Of a DNA stretch of 64,000 nucleotides, positions 45,801 to 55,400 are shown piece by piece. The notes under the pieces were generated by a model. The model did no database searches and was not told where the DNA came from. It saw only the letters and a list, made by a program, of their open reading frames with translations. Each line of letters opens with the position of its first letter. Within the stretch, counting starts at the first letter, position 1. Both the position numbers and the translations under genes were made by a program. This stretch comes from Polaribacter sp. BAL334 (GTDB lineage: Bacteria > Bacteroidota > Bacteroidia > Flavobacteriales > Flavobacteriaceae). Location: contig NZ_JADWOV010000317.1 of assembly GCF_015767435.1 (NCBI RefSeq), positions 238,882 to 302,881 of the forward strand, written 5' to 3'.

Positions 45801-46185
45801 AGGTGATGTGTTTTGGTATGACGATCAAAATATTAAAAGAGCATTGCAAAGTACGGACATCAAAATTATTACACCCTATAACAGTAGTGTGTTTGAATTA
45901 CAAAAAAAAATACCAACTATTGAAATTGGAACCGTTGACAAATTTCAAGGTCAAGAAGCTGCTGTAATTATATATAGTCTAGCTAGTTCATCGCCTGAAG
46001 ATGCTCCACGAGGAATGGATTTTTTATATAGTCCCAATCGTTTTAATGTTGCAGTATCAAGAGCTAAAGCAATTTTTATTATGGTTGGTTCACCAAAAAT
46101 ATTTGAACCCGATTGTAAATCACCGGAACAAATTAAATTAGCTAATCCTTTTTGTAGATTTATTGAACTTGCTGAAACAAAATAA
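42832..46185 (+). CDS. RecB-like nuclease / RNase H-fold exonuclease / SF1 helicase fusion
   Basis: 1117 aa, three parts. The TM0106/Cas4-like RecB nuclease (1-225) has GWADF and VIDTKLS, with Cys21 plus CSHCDICNWWQHC (206-218) able to hold a 4Fe-4S cluster. A DEDD-type exonuclease (about 310-490) has YLDFEGDP, HYAPYE and NQDDCYST. The SF1 helicase (about 735-1117) has Walker A GPPGSGKS near 742, Walker B LIIDEAGQF near 848, DKFQGQEA near 1036 and AVSRAKA. All motifs look intact. Such fusions process DNA ends in a Dna2/AddAB-like way. It is the only plus-strand gene in the defence island, divergent from the WYL operon. Confidence 0.85.
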   Translation: MRKSNNQIIFSASDLSDHIHCKHLTNLNYDVVQDLKEKPINYNRVLDVLRERGIDFENSFLIELETKGLSIVKINSEELNAKQKTIEAMRQGADYIYQARLSNEKWQGWADFLIKVATPSALGNWSYEVIDTKLSTQTRAGTILQISLYSEIIEEIQGLLPEYMHVKTPESELSYRVNDYISYLRLIKKRLDNAINTPIATYPEPCSHCDICNWWQHCNSIRREDDHLSFIAGMGTSQIKEVKQHGITKLQAMSELTLPIPFKPTKGSKETYTKLREQARVQNETRTTQKPIYEVLELIENTGFYNLPEPSDGDIYLDFEGDPLVEPSGLEYLFGWVFQKEYHCIWVSNLEEEKAALEQFIDFVFDKRKEFAGLHIYHYAPYETIALKRMMGKYAIKENEIDILLRTKSFIDLHRVLKQSIRAGVERYSLKDLEVYHGFVREMDLRTLSKFKADYEFLLESKKFELITEEMKAAIQLYNQDDCYSTLNLHLWLEKERALLITNGQVIERPIENTVEVPDSVTAHLERITPIYDALMKDIPLDINERNKEQQARFILANMLDWYRREQKSFWWEYYRILELEPDELLDEKSTLTYLQFTGQSVPDKRSFIDTYTFPSQECELRPGNKVKIEDGKTLMEIIEIDELHGIVKIKKGPSIKDIHPNTIIKFEQFSTKDKEEALIQFAEWILANGFENSQSDYKVTRDLLLNTLPNLLQPIIDTTDLVAKSIDWASKLNNSYLPIQGPPGSGKSYTGSHMVLELIKKGKKIGITALSHKVIINLLDKVQKLAIKQGIDISIIYKGSSNDDGDYSWEMAKNIDTIVTNIAKYQVIAGTSFMWCNENLKNKVDYLIIDEAGQFALIDTLVVTQASKNIVFLGDHQQLKQPMKGVHPDGTDVSALEHLLEGKKTISKEKGIFLEKTYRMHPSICFFDSEMFYESRLKSVDGLEHQRVEGNTEFQGSGLFYKSIIHEGNTNFSLEEIEVIEKITTELTKGDVFWYDDQNIKRALQSTDIKIITPYNSSVFELQKKIPTIEIGTVDKFQGQEAAVIIYSLASSSPEDAPRGMDFLYSPNRFNVAVSRAKAIFIMVGSPKIFEPDCKSPEQIKLANPFCRFIELAETK

Positions 46186-46213
46186 TTGTCATTAGCGAAA
46201 TGAAGCAAACAAA

Positions 46214-46238
46214 CCCTTCGTCTGCGCTCAGGGTGACA
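46214..46238. repeat. Interspersed palindromic repeat, copy 1
   Basis: CCCTTCGTCTGCGCTCAGGG plus TGACA. It differs by one base from the copy inside hsdM at 59913-59937. CCCT and AGGG form short inverted ends. It is typical of repetitive elements scattered in Bacteroidota genomes. Confidence 0.75.
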
Positions 46239-46302
46239 GTGAGTTTAGGAATACTTGGACTAAATGAAAGTTTTGTGCAGCTGAATGAAATAATGATATT
46301 AC

Positions 46303-46623
46303 TCAATCAACAAGCATAGTTATCCTAAAGTCTAAGGCTTTTTCTTTACACTTTGGACAATAATTATTGACTGTATTTAATTTTAAATCAAAATTATTGA
46401 TTTTGTTATTATCGTGATTATTTCCTTTTAAAACATCATCAGTGTAAAATAGATATTTATCGGAATTCTTGTGTTCTAAATAATTAATATTTTCAAATGC
46501 TAAGGTTTCCTTATTAATAGCAGGAACCGGACAATTCGTTTGATAACTAAATTTGCCTCCACCATATCTAAACTCATTTGAAAAACCACAAGATTTACAT
46601 TTTGTTGCTATAATATTCCCCAT
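46303..46623 (-). CDS. Small zinc-ribbon protein
   Basis: 106 aa with two Cys pairs, CKSC near residue 9 and CPKC near 90, plus an isolated Cys in TNCPVP. This fits a zinc ribbon closed by N- and C-terminal knuckles. No enzyme domain is visible. It is 19 bases after the DarT-like gene on the same strand, so it may be the last member of that operon. Family unknown. Confidence 0.55.
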   Translation of the reverse strand: MGNIIATKCKSCGFSNEFRYGGGKFSYQTNCPVPAINKETLAFENINYLEHKNSDKYLFYTDDVLKGNNHDNNKINNFDLKLNTVNNYCPKCKEKALDFRITMLVD

Positions 46624-46642
46624 AATGTTTTGATTTTAATTG

Positions 46643-47782
46643 TTAAAAATACATTGACTTATTTACGAAAGTTTTTATACCCAGGTGATTAGGAAATAAA
46701 GGTATAATCCTATCTAATACCTTTTCATCATAAACAAAAATGTCATTTATAACAAACAATGGGATTTGGTTTTTCACAAGTACCTCTGAGCACATTATTC
46801 TTCTACCTTCTTCAATACCGAATTCATAGTTATACCAAGAGCCTTGTTTAATTAAACTCCAGTTTATTTTATTAAAATCATCAATATTCTTATAGAAGTG
46901 TGTAGAACTAGAAGCTGCATTTCCATCAGAAAAAGCTACATCATCTATCAATAGAATATGAGGGTTAATGCGTAATAAGACCAGCGTGTTTTTATCTTTA
47001 TTTTTACATAAAGTATATAGCATTGGATTTTTATGATTGAAATATAATGGGGAATAATCGTGAATATTACCGCCGAGTAAACTCACAAATCTATTTCGTC
47101 TTGCATTAACAGTCTGGTTTGAAATATCAACTTTAACTAATCCTTTTTGATGCGCTTGATTATGAGATAAGATCCCATATTTTAATATACTTTCAATATT
47201 GTCAATATGTGTTATGTAGAAAAGACCACCGAATGGAATTTTACTTAGTTTTTGTTCGTCAAGTTTTAATCTGTTGCCGATTACTTCTCTTCGTTCAAAA
47301 TACTCTAAGAATTTCTTATTGTCATCTTTTACCTTGTTAAGAATACTATTAAATGCTTCTATTTGTTCCGCTTTAAAAGTTACAGATAAGTTGTCTATTT
47401 TTGAAAATAAATGTTTATAAAATCTCAAAATCTTCAATAGAACAGAACTATAAATTTTATCAAGTTCAACAATTGTTTCTGATTTTAAGGTTAATGTTAA
47501 ATGATAATAAGAATTGCTTCTGTCCAAATTTTCTTCATTCCTCCATAAAGAAAGTGAATGCACTATTTTTGAAACTTTGTAGCTTATGTGATTAACCAGT
47601 AAATCATTTGAAAAAATATTTTCATACAATTTTTCCAATTCATCAATTTTATTAAATTCATGATTTTTAACAATTGAATTTAAAAAAGCTTCTACTTGAT
47701 TTAATTCATCAAAAAGAAATTTGAGAATATTTAAATATATATTTTCATTATAGCAATCCAGTATTTCGACTTTACTATTCAA
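46643..47782 (-). CDS. DarT-like DNA ADP-ribosyltransferase toxin with N-terminal extension
   Basis: 379 aa. Residues ~190-375 match the DarT/DUF4433 fold: FYITHIDNIESILKYGILS, the NAD-site Arg pair in NARRNRF, IHDYSPLYFNHKNPMLY, FSDGNAASSSTHF and the catalytic Glu in RRIMCSEVLV. DarT attaches ADP-ribose to thymidine in single-stranded DNA, in phage defence. The first ~185 residues are a helical region absent from classic DarT. It overlaps the preceding 231-aa gene by 8 bp. The macrodomain protein two genes upstream is the likely antidote. Confidence 0.78.
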   Translation of the reverse strand: MNSKVEILDCYNENIYLNILKFLFDELNQVEAFLNSIVKNHEFNKIDELEKLYENIFSNDLLVNHISYKVSKIVHSLSLWRNEENLDRSNSYYHLTLTLKSETIVELDKIYSSVLLKILRFYKHLFSKIDNLSVTFKAEQIEAFNSILNKVKDDNKKFLEYFERREVIGNRLKLDEQKLSKIPFGGLFYITHIDNIESILKYGILSHNQAHQKGLVKVDISNQTVNARRNRFVSLLGGNIHDYSPLYFNHKNPMLYTLCKNKDKNTLVLLRINPHILLIDDVAFSDGNAASSSTHFYKNIDDFNKINWSLIKQGSWYNYEFGIEEGRRIMCSEVLVKNQIPLFVINDIFVYDEKVLDRIIPLFPNHLGIKTFVNKSMYF

Positions 47783-48470
47783 AATAAACTATTTTCAAAT
47801 TCCTATTAGGCATTTTTAATATGAATTTTGTTACTTCACCAAAATCACCAAAAAATACATTGAACACATAATCAGGATCAACTCCTTCATAAATGTATTT
47901 GTTGGATTTAATGGTTTTTATATATGCTTTCTTTGGTGATAGTGATGGTTCTATTGATACAACAATTTCATTCTTATCCTTTGAAAAATTAAGTCTAATT
48001 GTTCTTTCAATCTCACTTTCGGAAGTGAGCCCATCATTTTCAAAACGCTTATGCTTCGTTGAGTAGAAAATTGCTATATCATAATTACCTTCATCAATTT
48101 GGATGCTGTGATTTTTTTGAAAATAATCAATCAAAAATTCCCACATACCATCCCAAGCAACATTTTGTTGTATTCCGAAAGTCGCATTCATTGCCTCAGC
48201 TACTCCATAATTATTTGGAAATAATTCCATAGCTGCTTCTGTGAAAGCCTTAGTTGTAGGCAATAACTCTTCTGTTCCTTTTAATATTCCTATGAACATA
48301 TCCTCAATGCTTCTAGCCTTACTTGATTGTTCTTTTTGATTTTTTAAATAATAATAACAAGCATTGTTTATTACTTCCGCTTGCAAATCTTGACCATTAA
48401 CACTTCCTCTTCTAGTATTAAGATTGGTAACCGATTTTATTAGAATTTGTTTTGCTGTTTCAATGTTCAT
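47775..48470 (-). CDS. Middle protein of the DarTG-like module, unknown
   Basis: 231 aa, soluble. The N-terminal half is helical with segments DLQAEVINNACYYYL and FTEAAMELFPN. The C-terminal half is beta-rich and ends LKIVYFE. No known domain is recognised. It lies between DarG- and DarT-like genes (1-bp gap upstream, 8-bp overlap downstream), so it is surely part of the module. It may be an accessory antitoxin or a sensor. Confidence 0.6.
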   Translation of the reverse strand: MNIETAKQILIKSVTNLNTRRGSVNGQDLQAEVINNACYYYLKNQKEQSSKARSIEDMFIGILKGTEELLPTTKAFTEAAMELFPNNYGVAEAMNATFGIQQNVAWDGMWEFLIDYFQKNHSIQIDEGNYDIAIFYSTKHKRFENDGLTSESEIERTIRLNFSKDKNEIVVSIEPSLSPKKAYIKTIKSNKYIYEGVDPDYVFNVFFGDFGEVTKFILKMPNRNLKIVYFE

Positions 48471-48471
48471 A

Positions 48472-49155
48472 TTAAAAAAGATTAGTTTGTATATTTAGTG
48501 TATCAGCACGCATAGCAAAATCAAAACATCTTTGGATTGTAGTTTCGCCAATTCCTTTATATTTTGCTAGTTGTCCCATATTTTTTAAATGCTGGTTTTC
48601 AAGTATTTCTTTCAAATAAATAATTTTGTTTTCCTTTAACAAACTCATTTTTTTTAAGTCAGAATTGTTGATCGATAAAAAGGTTTTACTAAAAAGTTCA
48701 TACAAATCATCTGGAGCTTCTGCATCAAATTGATAAACTTCAACAGGTATTTCAATATTATTTAAGTATTTTTCCAACATTTCAAGTGATTGTTCTTTTG
48801 AAAGACCTCCATTTTGAGCACCCAAAAGAGGAAAAGCAATTGAAGTTATTCCTTTTTCCTTGTATGTTTCTTTAAATTTTTGCAATCCTTTTTCTAAATA
48901 TTCTGGTTTTGTTTCGTACTTCCAATGATACTTTGTTGGAAAATTAAGTACCCATTTTTGATTAGATTTATATAAATATAGTTTGCCAATATCAAGCAAC
49001 TTTTTATCACACATATCTTTATATTTTAAGAACATTTCAGGGTAACGATACTTGCACTCTAAAGCAATTCCAGCACCCATAATGCCAAAGCAATTAACTG
49101 TGTTTACTATTGTTTGGTGTTCAGTTTTAAAGATATTTCCGGTAATAATTTTCAT
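48472..49155 (-). CDS. DarG-like macrodomain antitoxin
   Basis: 227 aa. A macrodomain spans 1-150: ADP-ribose loop NTVNCFGIMGAGIAL near 18-32, and LNFPTKYHWKYETKP near 69-83 with the Lys typical of DarG/ALC1-like macrodomains that remove ADP-ribose from DNA. FPLLGAQNGGL follows. The last ~75 residues form a helical, HTH-like extension (LAKYKGIGETTIQRC), which may regulate the operon or bind DarT. It is the first gene of the module, 106 bases after the Rad50-like gene stop. Confidence 0.8.
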   Translation of the reverse strand: MKIITGNIFKTEHQTIVNTVNCFGIMGAGIALECKYRYPEMFLKYKDMCDKKLLDIGKLYLYKSNQKWVLNFPTKYHWKYETKPEYLEKGLQKFKETYKEKGITSIAFPLLGAQNGGLSKEQSLEMLEKYLNNIEIPVEVYQFDAEAPDDLYELFSKTFLSINNSDLKKMSLLKENKIIYLKEILENQHLKNMGQLAKYKGIGETTIQRCFDFAMRADTLNIQTNLF

Positions 49156-49261
49156 TTAACTTTTATTATTAATTATGCTTTTCAATGTGTCCATTTGAAT
49201 TGTAAACTTGAAGATTATAAAATATTGTAAAAGATAAATAAATCTATTTTTTTATAACTCG

Positions 49262-51691
49262 TTATTTACTCCAATCATATTTTGTTGTATCACAACCACA
49301 TCTAATTTTTTTTGCAACTGTATCATAATTTATTAAACTGACTTTAGGTTTTTTACAAGCTGCTTCTTGACAGATAAATAATTTTTCCAACTCAATTATA
49401 TCATTCCAAAAAGCTTTAAGGTCTCCTATTTTTGGATTAAATGGATTGTCGTGAGAAAGTAAATTACCTAATAACAACGAATTACCTACTTTTTCAATTA
49501 CTGGAAGTTTTGCTTTTAAATCTGGACTTTTGGAACTAATTCGTGATTTTAGTTCATTTATGAGTTCATCAGCCATTCTTTTTTCATTAACCACATTAGG
49601 CTTATAACTCACTTTTACATCAAGATTAAGACAAACATCTTTTAGAAAATGTTCTAAATAAGTTCTTATTGGATTTCCTAAATTTTCAGTAATTCCGTCA
49701 GCCAAAGAAGTTTCAACGAGGTCTTTTAATGTTTTTGGTTCACTATCAATATGTGTTCCTTTAACTTCTGTCCATCTAATTATGTTTGTTAACCAGCCAT
49801 TTTTCTTTGCCAAAGGACTTACGATATTTGTAAACCATTCTATTTCGTGAGTTAAAAGAATAATTTGATAATCAGAAAATTTTTCGAAAAGTAAATCGGC
49901 AAAACTTTTTCTATGTGTACTGTCAAAACTTGAGATAACATCATCCAGTATTATGAATTTATTTTCATTGTTGAATGCCTCTACCGATGCAAGAAAAAAT
50001 GAAAGCCCAAAGCAATTAAGATGCGACTCGCTAAAGTATTTTTGCGGTGGCGATACCCAATTACCATTGTACTTATATTCAATTGTAATACCATTCAATT
50101 CATCATCCTCTCCAATAGTAACAATTTTAATTTCTTGGAAAGGTTCACCAGGGTTCATATATTGGTAAAACTCATTTATTCTTTCAGAAAATGAATTGAT
50201 AAAATCTTCAAGGGCTTCTTTTTGTTTCTTAACAAATTCATTATAAATCAACTCTAGAGTTTTGCGTTGATTTTCTAATACTACTTTTTGCTTGTCTAAT
50301 TTTTGAATATTTAAAAATGCTTCTTTTGACGCTAAAATATTTGAATATAAGACTGTAATAGTGTCGTTCTTAAGAAAGTCTTCAATTTTTACAATACGTT
50401 CTATTATACTATTTAAAATAGAAAAATCTTCTTCTTTGAGTTTATAATGTTCTGCACTAAGTGGTTTATCTCCAGAAGTAACTTTTACATCAATTGCTTT
50501 TTGATATTCAAAAATTTTTGTCTTTAAAGAAATTACGGCTTTTTTGATAGTATCATTTTCTGCCTTATTAATTTCAGTATTTAAGAGCACGTTTTCTAAT
50601 CTTTTAATCCTTTCAGCAACTATTTCAGTAACCATTTTTTTTGCCTTATCAAATGGCACTTTTTTCTTCGAGTATTCTTCAATTTCTTTTAGCCTAACTT
50701 TAATTTCTTCTTGAAGATCATTACTGTTTTTAGGTTGTAAACAAAGTGGACAACTTTCATCAGTATGAATTTTTTTCTTAAATACAGTATTTGCAGCATT
50801 CAATAAATCACCTAAATATATTTTTATGATTGCGTCTACATCATTTGCAATTATATTGAATTCCTCGAAATATTTTACATACTCTCCGTCAATCAAATCA
50901 ATTTCACTAAATAAAATATTTAGCGCATTTTTCGTATCATCTAAAAACTTTAATTCAATTGTCAAATTGTTATTTACAGGTCTCTTTATATGCTCTAGTA
51001 ATTTACCGATATCTGCAATAGAGTTAATTGTAATTCCGGTATTTAAACTTTTAATTTTTTCATTAATGGTGTCAAACAATTGTTTTTCTAGACTTATTGA
51101 TGCACCTAGCTTATTTATTAAAATTTGTTTATTACTACTTATTTGGGTTTCAAAGTTTTGCGATTTTATCTCGGCTTTTACAGAATTATGTGATTTTTGT
51201 AATACCTCTTTTTTCTTGGTTACTTCTGCAAAACCTATAATGTCGGATAAATATTTTAATTTTTCACCCTTTGTATTATCAATGAAATTTGTTAAATATT
51301 GATACCTTAATAAAATATTTTCGCTGTTAGAATTTGAAATATAATTAGAGAATTCCTCTGTTGTATTAAGAATTTCAGGTATTAGTTTACCTTTTTTTAA
51401 TGATAGTGTTTTTGAACAATCTAAATTAGTTTTTGTGAAACTTATACTTACTTCTGAACTTTCTGTATCAGGAATGGTTGCATTTCTAAGAGCATCTTTT
51501 AATTCAATTTCAGAGCTTGAAAGATGGGAAACTTTATCCGTGAAAAACCATTCTACAGCATCAGATATACTACTTTTACCAGAACCGTTATCTCCATATA
51601 GAAGTATGGATTTGCCATTTAAATTTAAATCTAAAGTCTCTTTTGCCCCTCTAATACCCTTAATTTTTATATTCTTAATCTTTGTTGCCAT
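49262..51691 (-). CDS. Rad50/SMC-like AAA ATPase
   Basis: 809 aa. Walker A GDNGSGKSS near 33-41 and Walker B FIILDDVISSFDS near 578-590 flank two long coiled-coil arms. A zinc-hook-like CPLC lies near residue 313. The C-terminal third past the ATPase adds a helical domain and ends with Cys-rich CQEAACKKP and CGC segments, perhaps a second zinc site. This is the layout of RecF/RecN/Rad50-type ATPases common in phage defence. It overlaps a 62-aa gene by 17 bp, which itself follows a GIY-YIG gene, so these three form one operon. Confidence 0.85.
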   Translation of the reverse strand: MATKIKNIKIKGIRGAKETLDLNLNGKSILLYGDNGSGKSSISDAVEWFFTDKVSHLSSSEIELKDALRNATIPDTESSEVSISFTKTNLDCSKTLSLKKGKLIPEILNTTEEFSNYISNSNSENILLRYQYLTNFIDNTKGEKLKYLSDIIGFAEVTKKKEVLQKSHNSVKAEIKSQNFETQISSNKQILINKLGASISLEKQLFDTINEKIKSLNTGITINSIADIGKLLEHIKRPVNNNLTIELKFLDDTKNALNILFSEIDLIDGEYVKYFEEFNIIANDVDAIIKIYLGDLLNAANTVFKKKIHTDESCPLCLQPKNSNDLQEEIKVRLKEIEEYSKKKVPFDKAKKMVTEIVAERIKRLENVLLNTEINKAENDTIKKAVISLKTKIFEYQKAIDVKVTSGDKPLSAEHYKLKEEDFSILNSIIERIVKIEDFLKNDTITVLYSNILASKEAFLNIQKLDKQKVVLENQRKTLELIYNEFVKKQKEALEDFINSFSERINEFYQYMNPGEPFQEIKIVTIGEDDELNGITIEYKYNGNWVSPPQKYFSESHLNCFGLSFFLASVEAFNNENKFIILDDVISSFDSTHRKSFADLLFEKFSDYQIILLTHEIEWFTNIVSPLAKKNGWLTNIIRWTEVKGTHIDSEPKTLKDLVETSLADGITENLGNPIRTYLEHFLKDVCLNLDVKVSYKPNVVNEKRMADELINELKSRISSKSPDLKAKLPVIEKVGNSLLLGNLLSHDNPFNPKIGDLKAFWNDIIELEKLFICQEAACKKPKVSLINYDTVAKKIRCGCDTTKYDWSK

Positions 51692-51863
51692 CTTGGATAC
51701 GGAGTTTAGGTAGTTCGTTCTTTACATTGATTTCTGTCAGTTTGTTATTTTCATATAAGTTTGTAAGCATTTTAACAATATCCTTATCAACACCATCAAT
51801 GTCTTCTATATTCTTAAAAAAATCATCTACGATTTCTTTACCTGATTTTACTTTATTTTTCAT
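51675..51863 (-). CDS. Small helical partner protein of the Rad50-like ATPase
   Basis: 62 aa, charged, probably two or three helices (SGKEIVDDFFKNIEDIDGV, IVKMLTNLYENNKLTE). It overlaps the start of the ATPase gene by 17 bp and is 6 bases after the GIY-YIG gene. The tight packing makes it real. No known family; a small regulatory or adaptor subunit is possible. Confidence 0.65.
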   Translation of the reverse strand: MKNKVKSGKEIVDDFFKNIEDIDGVDKDIVKMLTNLYENNKLTEINVKNELPKLRIQDGNKD

Positions 51864-51869
51864 AATTTT

Positions 51870-52325
51870 TTATTTAAAATAATCCCAATCAATTTTAAAA
51901 TAAGTTTCTAATTTATTGTTTCGAATTTCAAAGCCTGTTTTATTATTACAAATTGGGTAAACACCAAAATGCTCCACAAAATTTAAAAGAAAATAGCTTT
52001 CTAAATCTTCAATTCGAAAATGCCAAATATTTTGAAGCATTTCAAAATTGATATAAGTGAATAAAAGAGGTTCTACTTTTCGGTAATTTGATAATCCTAT
52101 ATTTTTCGATTTCCCATCAAAATGACCTGATAACCTACTAGAAATGCTATTGGTTTTTTTTTCACTCATCCCAATGTATAACAATTTTGATTTTTCGAAA
52201 GGATATTGAATATCAATAGACTGACTAAAAATAAAGTACAAGCCAGCAATCCCATTTAAAGGTTTAATATTAGCTAATACAAACGGTTTTGGACTATCAA
52301 AAAATATAGTTACTTCGTTACTCAT
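51870..52325 (-). CDS. GIY-YIG-like nuclease protein
   Basis: 151 aa. The parts of a GIY-YIG fold are present: GLYFIF near 28-33 (GIY), LLYIGMS near 49-55 (YIG), an Arg in ISSRLSGHF, Glu in DLESYFLLNF near 108 and Asn in CNNKTGF near 131. The family cuts DNA. It heads the operon with the 62-aa protein and the Rad50-like ATPase, and would be the effector nuclease of that group. The first motif is GLY, a tolerated variant. Confidence 0.75.
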   Translation of the reverse strand: MSNEVTIFFDSPKPFVLANIKPLNGIAGLYFIFSQSIDIQYPFEKSKLLYIGMSEKKTNSISSRLSGHFDGKSKNIGLSNYRKVEPLLFTYINFEMLQNIWHFRIEDLESYFLLNFVEHFGVYPICNNKTGFEIRNNKLETYFKIDWDYFK

Positions 52326-52415
52326 AATTTAATGCTTATTTAAAATTTCTATTATTAAAACATTATATGTTAATTTTGAAAATACTTATTTAAAAAAAGG
52401 ATTTAACAATACAAA

Positions 52416-55400
52416 TTACGCCGCAAAACCTCGTCCCATTTGTGCCAACTCATAAAAATGTTGAAATGTAACATCTACTTTTTGAGAAAAAACTAATCGG
52501 TCATAACTGGTTTCTGGCAACAAACTTCCTAACACCAATTGGATTTCTCTTTTTACTTTTTCCTGTGTTGCCTTTTCTTTATGCCATTCTTGGATTAGTA
52601 TTTTGTTTTTAGCGTCGTATAATTTCACCAATAAAGACTTTGCAGCCAATCGAACTGATTTTTCTTCTTCTTTGGTTAATTTGTCTTTTTTCAATAAGTC
52701 GAAAAGCTCTTGCTCTTCTTCAGTCATTTCATTTTTAGCAGCTCTGTGTTGCTCTTCATTCATTGCTTCAGCTTGTTTCACTAATTCTTCATAAGCTTCT
52801 TCAATTGAAATACTGCCTGAGTTATAATCATCAATGATCTTTTGGAAGTTTTCTAAAAATGAACCTCTTGTTTTATTTTGAGCCATCATCTGCTTTAATT
52901 TCACTTCTAGTAATTCTCTTAAATCGGCAAACTGGATATTTTTATGCTTTTTGTCTGGAAACTCACTTCTCAATAATTCGAAATTCAACTTACTCAAATC
53001 GATTTGCTTTGATGAATCTATCTTGTATTCAAGATTTGCTGCATCTTGCAAATCTCCTTTTCCAACGATACTACTATCTAGTAATTCTTCAATCTTTTTC
53101 TTGGCTCTTTCTACTGCTTCGTCTTGATCTACATTTCTATCGACAACATCTCTTAAATATTGTAAAACATCTCTGTTCTTTTTTACTATTGGAAATTCAT
53201 ACACTTCGGGTTTTGCAGAATCATATAATGAGACAATTGTGTTTACAAATAATCCTAATTGTTTTCTGTGTTCATCTTTTGCTAAAATGATATTAGCGTA
53301 TTCTTGAAACAATTCTATTTCTTTAAAACCTCTTTCGCCCATCGATAGGATTTTATCTACATCAGCTCCCAATTCGTTACAGAATAGTTTTGCTTCCGAT
53401 ATTGCTTGGTCTAATAATGACAATAATTCTTCAAACTCTTTTGCTGGATATTCGTCTTCCTCGTCTTCATTTTTTCTACCTTTAGTTCCCTCGGCATAGG
53501 CTGCTAAAGCTATTTTAAGATTTCTAAAAACCCCAAAATAATCTATTACTAAACCATTCTTTTTTCCTTCAATAACCCGATTTGTTCTTGCAATAGTTTG
53601 CATTAACGTGTGATTTTGTAGTGGTTTATCCAAATAAAGTGTTGAAACCGATGGTGCATCAAAACCAGTCATCCACATTGCTGTTACAAAAACGATGCGA
53701 TAGGTATTATTAGGGTCTTTGAAATAATCTTCAATATTACGACCGTCTTCATCTGGATGGTCAATTAATCTTCTATGTGGTCTAATATCTAACTTCTCAT
53801 CACTAAAAACTTTTTCTTCTTCTTTATCGCTTCCTTCTTGACTTATTACCACTGCCATTTTGGTTTCGGTCATAAAAGCGATTGCCTTTTCATATCTTGT
53901 TTTTAGTTCGGGATTGTTTTCGCTAGCTATTTTCTTTCTTAACTCTTTGATTTCCTCTTTTAAGTGGTATTGCACCTTATCATACATTTTAACCGCTGTG
54001 AATTTATCAATGCTAATTACCATTGCTTTCATTGGTCGTCGTCGGTCATCTTCATCAACGACATCTAAACGATATGGAAAATGTTTCACTATATGCTTTG
54101 CAATTTCTTCTAATCTATCGTCTCTTCTGACTACATTCAATAAGGTAGAAAACTCTTTATCTAATTTACTTTTTTGTTCTTCAGTAAGGTTTTCATCTTC
54201 TAAAATTGCAGCTGCTTCTCCGACTAAATCAGGATTAATTTGTTCTACTCTTGGTACACTTTTTTTATAGAAAATAGGCACCGTTGCACCATCTTCAATA
54301 CTTTGGGCAAAGTTGTATTCTGAAATATAGGAGCCAAACCAATCCTTGGTTAATTCGCTTTTTAATAATGGTGTGCCTGTAAAAGCTATGTATTGGGCGT
54401 TTGGTAATGCAATACGCATATTCTCTGCCAAACTCTTGTATTGTGTTCTATGGGCTTCATCCACAATTACAATCCAATCTTTTCTATCGGTTAGTTGTGG
54501 ATATGTTTTGCCACTTTCTATCCCGAATTTGAAAATCAATGTAAAAACATACGCTCTATTGGATTGCAAGTATTCTCGAAGATTTACTTTGTCTTTTGGT
54601 CTGAAATAATTTTCTTTTTGGTCTTTGGTTTCAACAATGGATTCTGTTTCTAGAAAGTTTCTGTAAATCTGACCATCCAAATCTTTACGGTCTGTAATGA
54701 CTAAAAAGGACCAATTTCCTGTAACTTTTCGATGGATTTTTTTAGAAAAGAAAATCATTGAATACGATTTTCCAGAACCTTGTGTGTGCCAAAATATACC
54801 TAACTTTCCTTTGTTGGTATCTTTATTCTGTAAAGCAAGAATCGCATTGTTAACTCCTAAATACTGGTGGTTTTTAGCTATAATTTTAACCTTGTTTTTA
54901 TGGTATAATACAAAGTTTTCAAAATAATCTAGTATGTTTTCTTTGCAGCAAAGACCTTCGCCAAAGATTTTTAGACTTAAATGTTCTCCGGTTCTTTGGC
55001 TTTCAATCTCGATTTCGTCTTTTGTGGGCTGGTCGTGCGTTATGGCTGTATCGGTTAGTTTTAACCAAGAAAAGAAATGATCCCAAGGCGCATTGAAACT
55101 ACCCACTCTGGTTTGGATTCCATTAGAAACACAAACAAATAAATTGTACCAAAACAACTGCGGAATATCTCGTTTGTAATCTTTTAAGTTCTTATCAAAT
55201 CCTACTTTTACTTTTTCGGTAGCATTTTTTAATTCAATCATTACCAATGGCAAACCATTGATGTAGAGCAATAAATCGGGTCTGCGTGTGATGTTTTGTG
55301 TTTCCTGGTATTCGATACTTAATTGAGAAACTAATAAAAAATCATTGGCTGTCTTTTCATTAAAATCAATTACTTTGACATAATCATTTTCTTCACGACC

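Noticed and set aside
42785..46185. The 1117-aa protein as a Cas4/CRISPR-linked gene
   Set aside because: No CRISPR repeats or other cas genes are present; the Cas4-like part is fused to a helicase as in TM0106-type proteins.
50826..51302. 158-codon plus-strand frame opposite the Rad50-like ATPase
   Set aside because: Antisense to coiled-coil codons, which often leaves long open frames; no start signal or family.
53860..54270. 136-codon plus-strand frame inside hsdR
   Set aside because: Antisense to a conserved gene, hydrophobic by composition only; no independent support.
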